NCBI GenBank assembly: GCA_964460935.1
Contig: CAYWSM010000309.1
Coordinates: forward strand, 1-8,569
Direction: 5' to 3'
Source: DATMXP01 sp964460935
GTDB lineage: Bacteria; Acidobacteriota; Terriglobia; Terriglobales; Acidobacteriaceae
DNA: 8,569 nt
Shown here: positions 5,707-8,569 of the stretch, in pieces
Layout: each line of letters starts with the position of its first letter
How positions within the stretch are numbered: position 1 is the stretch's first letter
Made by a program: the position numbers and the translations under genes
Notes under the pieces: generated by a model
Told to the model about the DNA's origin: nothing
The model's database searches: none
Seen by the model: only the letters and a program-made list of their open reading frames with translations

Positions 5707-5916
5707 ACCCAACCCGCGTTTCCGAATCCACAAAATTGCCCACGCTTTTTGATGATGAAAACAGTTTGGGAAAAAGCATGATCGCGACTCTACCGATTTC
5801 AGTTTTGTTGACACGTACCTGTCCGGACGTGCAAACTAGCCCATTCTCATCGGTTTGTTACCCGAGACCGTCTGCATCCCCCAGGATCGGGACCGATAAG
5901 TGAAAAACCATTGAGC
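5707..5916. other. Divergent intergenic region between the MgtE-like operon and the rsbW-like gene
   Basis: This 210-base region holds the promoters for both directions. On the plus strand there is a consensus TTGACA at 5808-5813. Inside and around it are CACGT (5812-5816) and ACGTG (5827-5831) as an inverted repeat, and the palindrome GTCCGGAC (5821-5828). I could not find a convincing promoter for the minus strand by eye, and no small gene is supported. Confidence 0.5.
5808..5837 (+). promoter_or_regulatory. Candidate sigma-70-type promoter of the rsbW-rsbV pair
   Basis: TTGACA (5808-5813) is a full -35 match. CAAACT (5832-5837), after an 18-base spacer, is a mediocre -10. The position, about 80 bases before the start codon, suits the downstream pair. 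The weak -10 and the inverted repeat in the spacer suggest a regulated promoter or another sigma class. Confidence 0.4.
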
Positions 5917-6363
5917 ATGACGGCAAAACGGGTCGTCCTAAAGCTGGACTCGACGCTCGACAGCGTGAATGATGTCGAGCGCAAAGCCAGCGAACTCGCG
6001 ACGCAATCCGGCCTCGACGAAGATGAGGTCCAGCGTATCGAGATGGCTGTGCGTGAGGCGGCCGTGAATGCCGTCTATCATGGCAATGCGTACGACCCGA
6101 ACAAAAAGATGACGTTCGCCATGGAGCGAACCCCTGAATCGCTGATCATTACCATCAGCGACGAAGGCAAGGGACTGAACGAGACAGAAATTCCGGATCC
6201 TCTTGCTCCCGAAAACCTGCTGAAACCGCATGGCCGGGGCATTTTTCTGATCCGCTCGTTCATGGACGAAGTTCGTATTCGTAATCTGCAACCAGGTACT
6301 GAAATTACTCTCATTAAGCACGTCCGTGGCCAAGGGGCGGACGGCAAGGAGGATTCCCAGTGA
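5917..6363 (+). CDS. RsbW/SpoIIAB-type anti-sigma factor serine kinase (GHKL ATPase)
   Basis: The product is 148 residues, close to SpoIIAB (146) and RsbW (160). The GHKL nucleotide-binding motifs are in order: N-box REAAVNAVYHGN (residues 46-57, with Glu47 and Asn51), G1 box DEGKG (82-86), G2 region HGRGIFLIRSFMDEV (105-119) and GTEI (127-130). Such proteins bind and silence a sigma factor or other target, and phosphorylate their anti-anti-sigma partner using ATP. The partner gene overlaps the stop codon, which strongly supports a partner-switching pair. No sigma factor, PP2C phosphatase or sensor lies in the window. ATG 5917 was chosen, but TTG 5911 in the same frame has better spacing (7 bases) from the weak AAGTGA at 5898-5903. 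Either start leaves the domain intact. Confidence 0.9.
   Translation: MTAKRVVLKLDSTLDSVNDVERKASELATQSGLDEDEVQRIEMAVREAAVNAVYHGNAYDPNKKMTFAMERTPESLIITISDEGKGLNETEIPDPLAPENLLKPHGRGIFLIRSFMDEVRIRNLQPGTEITLIKHVRGQGADGKEDSQ
6346..6363 (+). promoter_or_regulatory. Shine-Dalgarno and GTGA start/stop overlap of the partner-switching pair
   Basis: AAGGAGG (6346-6352) lies inside the last codons of the kinase gene and 7 bases before GTG 6360. GTGA holds both the start of the STAS gene and the stop (TGA 6361-6363) of the kinase gene. This supports the GTG start and coupled synthesis of the two partners in a fixed ratio. Confidence 0.75.
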
Positions 6364-6704
6364 CAATGAAGTCCAGCACCCGGCAGGTCGATGGCGTATC
6401 GATTGTGGATCTCAGCGGGCGTATCACTCTCGGCGAAGGCAGCACGATGCTGCGCGACATCGTGCGCGACATGATCGCCAAGGGGCAGAAGAAGATCCTG
6501 CTCAATCTCGGCGACGTAACTTACATCGATAGCTCCGGCATCGGCGAGCTGGTGAGCGCCTTTACCACCGTCCGGAACGGCGGCGGTGAACTGAAGCTGC
6601 TCAACCTGACCAAAAAGGTCCACGACCTGCTCCAGATCACCAAGCTGTACACCGTGTTTGACATTAAGGACGACGAAGCCACGGCGATCAAGTCCTTTAA
6701 GTAA
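6360..6704 (+). CDS. RsbV/SpoIIAA-type anti-anti-sigma factor (STAS domain)
   Basis: This 114-residue protein is a single STAS domain, the usual size for the family. It has VDLSGRITLGEGSTMLRDIV near the N-terminus and the phosphorylation loop YIDSSGIGELVSAF at residues 55-68. By analogy with SpoIIAA Ser58, the serine before glycine (Ser59 here, Ser58 adjacent) should be the site phosphorylated by the upstream kinase. The unphosphorylated form binds the kinase and frees its target. AAGGAGG at 6346-6352 is 7 bases from GTG 6360, whose first base begins the GTGA overlap with the upstream TGA. The next in-frame ATG (6366) is 13 bases away, so GTG is preferred and the two genes are translationally coupled. 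A strong terminator follows. Confidence 0.92.
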   Translation: MTMKSSTRQVDGVSIVDLSGRITLGEGSTMLRDIVRDMIAKGQKKILLNLGDVTYIDSSGIGELVSAFTTVRNGGGELKLLNLTKKVHDLLQITKLYTVFDIKDDEATAIKSFK

Positions 6705-6712
6705 GGGATCTA

Positions 6713-6727
6713 CCGGCGCCAAGCCGG
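6713..6727 (+). other. Small GC hairpin just before the terminator
   Basis: CCGGC (6713-6717), loop GCCAA, GCCGG (6723-6727). It stands between the STAS gene stop and the main terminator stem. It may stabilise the mRNA 3' end or aid termination. Confidence 0.35.
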
Positions 6728-6728
6728 C

Positions 6729-6769
6729 AGCCCGTCCTCAGCCTCTCCTGGGGATGGGCTTTTCTTTTT
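6729..6769 (+). terminator. Rho-independent terminator after the partner-switching pair
   Basis: AGCCCGTCCTC (6729-6739) pairs with GGGGATGGGCT (6750-6760) over 11 positions, two of them G-T wobbles, around a 10-base loop. The stem runs into TTTTCTTTTT. It separates the kinase/STAS pair from the secreted protein gene that follows. Confidence 0.9.
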
Positions 6770-6802
6770 GTGCCCATCGTCACGTCCCCGGTATTTGCCG
6801 CA

Positions 6803-6832
6803 TTTCCGGGTTTTTACGCTTCGTGTAAGAAT
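6803..6832 (+). promoter_or_regulatory. Candidate extended -10 promoter of the DUF3857/transglutaminase gene
   Basis: TGTAAGAAT (6824-6832) reads as an extended -10 (TG, one base, then AAGAAT). TTTCCG (6803-6808) is only a poor -35. It lies between the terminator and the start codon at 6864, where a promoter is required if the terminator works. Confidence 0.3.
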
Positions 6833-6863
6833 GAGAGCCTTGAATTCGGAGACTTGGCCCTGT

Positions 6864-8569
6864 ATGAAGCCTTACCGGTACTGCTGGCTCATCGCTTTCC
6901 TGTATTTTTCTTTCACCGCTTTCGCGCAAACGGCTGCCCCACCCGCAGCAGAGAAACCCTCCACCCCGGATTTCTCGCAGGAACCGTTCATTGTTCAATC
7001 GGTCAAAACCACTTTTCGTTTCCAGGCAGACGGAACGGCGATGCGGCGGTCCGAAACCCGAGTCCTGTTGCAGTCGGAAGCGGCGGTCCAAAAGTTGGGC
7101 CAGTTGGCGTTCAACTACAACTCAGATTTTGAAAAGCTGGTGATAACGGGACGGGTGGTAAAGGCGGACGGCACAAAGGTCGAAATTCCCGAAAGCGCCA
7201 TCCAGGACATGTCCTCGCAGGTCTCGCGGGTGGCTCCGATGTATAGCGACGTTCGCCAGAAGCACGTAATCGTGCCCAGCCTTCGTCCGGGTGACACGCT
7301 GGAATACGAAATTGAATATGACCAGTTCGCGGCCATGGCGCCGAACCAATTCTGGAATTCCTACGATTTCAACACCAATTACATCGTGCGCGACGAGGAG
7401 CTTCGCGTTGACGTCCCCGCAAATAAGTTCGTCAACGTAAAGTTCCGTAACGATTACAAACCGAAGATCACAGAAGAGGGCGGCCGGAAAATCTACACAT
7501 GGAAGACCTCTCATCTGCAACGCGAGGATACCTCTCCGGAAGCGTTGAACAAGAAGCGCAAAAAGGAACAGGACCAGGTGGCTGCCGTCCAAGTAAGCAC
7601 ATTCAAGACCTGGAACGATGTTGGAGCATGGTACCTGTCACTCGAAAAGGACCGCCTCGAACCGAGTGACGCCATCCGCGCCAAGACAGCCGAACTGATC
7701 AAGGGACTCAACACAGACTCAGAAAAACTCGAAGCGCTATATACATATGTTGCCCAGACCTACCGCTATGTGAGCCTGTCGTTCGGAATCGGACGCTACC
7801 AGCCGCATGCTGCGAACGACATCTTTACCAACCAGTACGGCGACTGCAAAGACAAACATACATTACTGGCGACGATGATCTCTGTAGCCGGACTGCACGC
7901 CTACGCGGCGCTGACTTCGGCAACACACAAGGTTGACCCGACCTTCCCTTCTCCTTCGCAGTTCGACCATGTGATTACTTACATTCCAGCGGGCAAAGAT
8001 GCAATCTGGCTCGACACGACGAGCGACCTGGCTCCGTTCCGGCAGTTGGTGCCGCAAGTCCGTGGCAAACAGGCCCTCGTCGTCGGACTGGATAAAAAAT
8101 CCGAGATTAAGCAGATCCCGGAAGAACCCTTCGTGAAGGGTCACGAAATCGTTGATCTCAACGGCAGCGTGAATGAGTTAGGAACCCTCGATGCCAATGT
8201 TCACCTAACCCTGCGCGGCGATGCTGAGGTCATGGGGCGCATCGCGATCCGTGCCATCCCACAGTCTAAGTGGAAAGAATATGTGGAGTACCTCACTAAG
8301 GCCGCCGGACTGGCAGGAGATGTTTCTAACATTCAGTTCTCGGATTTCAGCGACACCAAAAAGCCGCTGGAATACCATTTCCATCTCACTAAGCTGAACT
8401 ATTTTAACCGCTTCGGTAAGGAAGCCCGACTCGCATTTCCAATGGGCAGCACGGACTTCCGCAGCCCCGCTGAACCTGAAGATAACAAGCCGTTCGACGC
8501 CGGCTTGAACCGCTTCGAGTACCACGTCAAACTGCAAGTGCCCAAGCAATTCGAAATTCAGCTTCCGTT
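6864..8569 (+). CDS. Secreted DUF3857 and transglutaminase-like domain protein, 3' end outside the window
   Basis: The frame is open for 568 codons to the right edge. Residues 1-21 are a signal peptide: KPYR, then a hydrophobic stretch and AFA before Gln22. A Pro/Ala-rich linker (22-40) precedes a DUF3857 domain at about 45-225, with LVITGRVVKADGTKVEIPES and VIVPSLRPGDTLEYEIEY. A transglutaminase-like core follows at about 285-390: YVAQTYRYVSLSFGIGRYQP, then YGDCKDKHTLLATM with nucleophile Cys328, FDHVITYI with His369 and WLDTTSD with Asp384, so the Cys-His-Asp triad is complete. The part from 395 on should be the usual C-terminal beta region. The enzyme is exported; family members are presumed peptidases or amide-bond enzymes of the envelope, with unknown substrates. 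GGAGA at 6848-6852 is 11 bases before ATG 6864. A terminator upstream makes it a separate transcription unit. Confidence 0.9.
   Translation, partial: MKPYRYCWLIAFLYFSFTAFAQTAAPPAAEKPSTPDFSQEPFIVQSVKTTFRFQADGTAMRRSETRVLLQSEAAVQKLGQLAFNYNSDFEKLVITGRVVKADGTKVEIPESAIQDMSSQVSRVAPMYSDVRQKHVIVPSLRPGDTLEYEIEYDQFAAMAPNQFWNSYDFNTNYIVRDEELRVDVPANKFVNVKFRNDYKPKITEEGGRKIYTWKTSHLQREDTSPEALNKKRKKEQDQVAAVQVSTFKTWNDVGAWYLSLEKDRLEPSDAIRAKTAELIKGLNTDSEKLEALYTYVAQTYRYVSLSFGIGRYQPHAANDIFTNQYGDCKDKHTLLATMISVAGLHAYAALTSATHKVDPTFPSPSQFDHVITYIPAGKDAIWLDTTSDLAPFRQLVPQVRGKQALVVGLDKKSEIKQIPEEPFVKGHEIVDLNGSVNELGTLDANVHLTLRGDAEVMGRIAIRAIPQSKWKEYVEYLTKAAGLAGDVSNIQFSDFSDTKKPLEYHFHLTKLNYFNRFGKEARLAFPMGSTDFRSPAEPEDNKPFDAGLNRFEYHVKLQVPKQFEIQLP

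Noticed and set aside
6078..6722. Open frame of 214 codons on the minus strand across the rsbW/rsbV pair
   Set aside because: Both plus-strand genes beneath it have clear catalytic or phosphorylation motifs; this frame has none.
6770..7132. Open frame of 120 codons on the plus strand overlapping the start of the DUF3857 gene
   Set aside because: The overlapping frame from ATG 6864 has a signal peptide and continues for 568 codons with known domains.
1..8569. CRISPR array, transposon ends, tRNA or rRNA genes
   Set aside because: No regularly spaced repeats, transposase-like frames, terminal inverted repeats or tRNA/rRNA-like sequence were seen by eye on either strand.

Overview
The window looks like chromosomal DNA of a moderately GC-rich Gram-negative-type bacterium. 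The gene mix is common in Acidobacteriota: a secreted DUF3857/transglutaminase protein, a soluble MgtE-like protein with PRC barrels, a sigma-like/zinc-finger regulator and an RsbW/RsbV pair. That taxonomic placement is an inference from gene content and style, not proof. I found no mobile element, CRISPR array, tRNA or rRNA.

Left part (1-1026, minus strand): a TetR-family repressor gene is followed after a 95-base gap by the start of an enoyl-CoA hydratase/isomerase gene that runs off the left edge. A perfect 6+2+6 inverted repeat, CGAACG-TT-CGTTCG, lies just upstream of a TATAAA box in front of the repressor. This suggests an autoregulated acyl-CoA or fatty-acid degradation locus.

Centre left (1027-3599, plus strand): after a long untranslated stretch with a 12-base palindrome and a perfect 7-bp hairpin, a strong Shine-Dalgarno sequence starts a 723-residue protein of unknown function. 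It holds two diverged copies of a roughly 140-residue cysteine- and tryptophan-containing domain, plus a separate C-terminal module. It has no signal peptide, stands alone, and ends at a textbook intrinsic terminator. It is the least explained gene here.

Centre (3621-5706, minus strand): a probable two-gene operon. The first gene encodes a cytoplasmic PRC-barrel + MgtE-N + CBS protein lacking the magnesium channel. The second encodes a degenerate ECF-sigma-like domain fused to an H-x3-C-x2-C anti-sigma zinc-finger motif.

Right part (5808-8569, plus strand): divergently from that operon, an RsbW/SpoIIAB-type kinase gene overlaps an RsbV/SpoIIAA-type STAS gene by four bases (GTGA). Together they form a partner-switching module with no sigma factor or phosphatase in view, closed by a strong terminator. 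A secreted DUF3857/transglutaminase-like protein then begins and runs off the right edge with its Cys-His-Asp triad intact. The regulatory theme of the centre and right (partner switch, sigma-like/zinc-finger protein, CBS sensor) may be stress signalling, but the sequence does not show a direct link.
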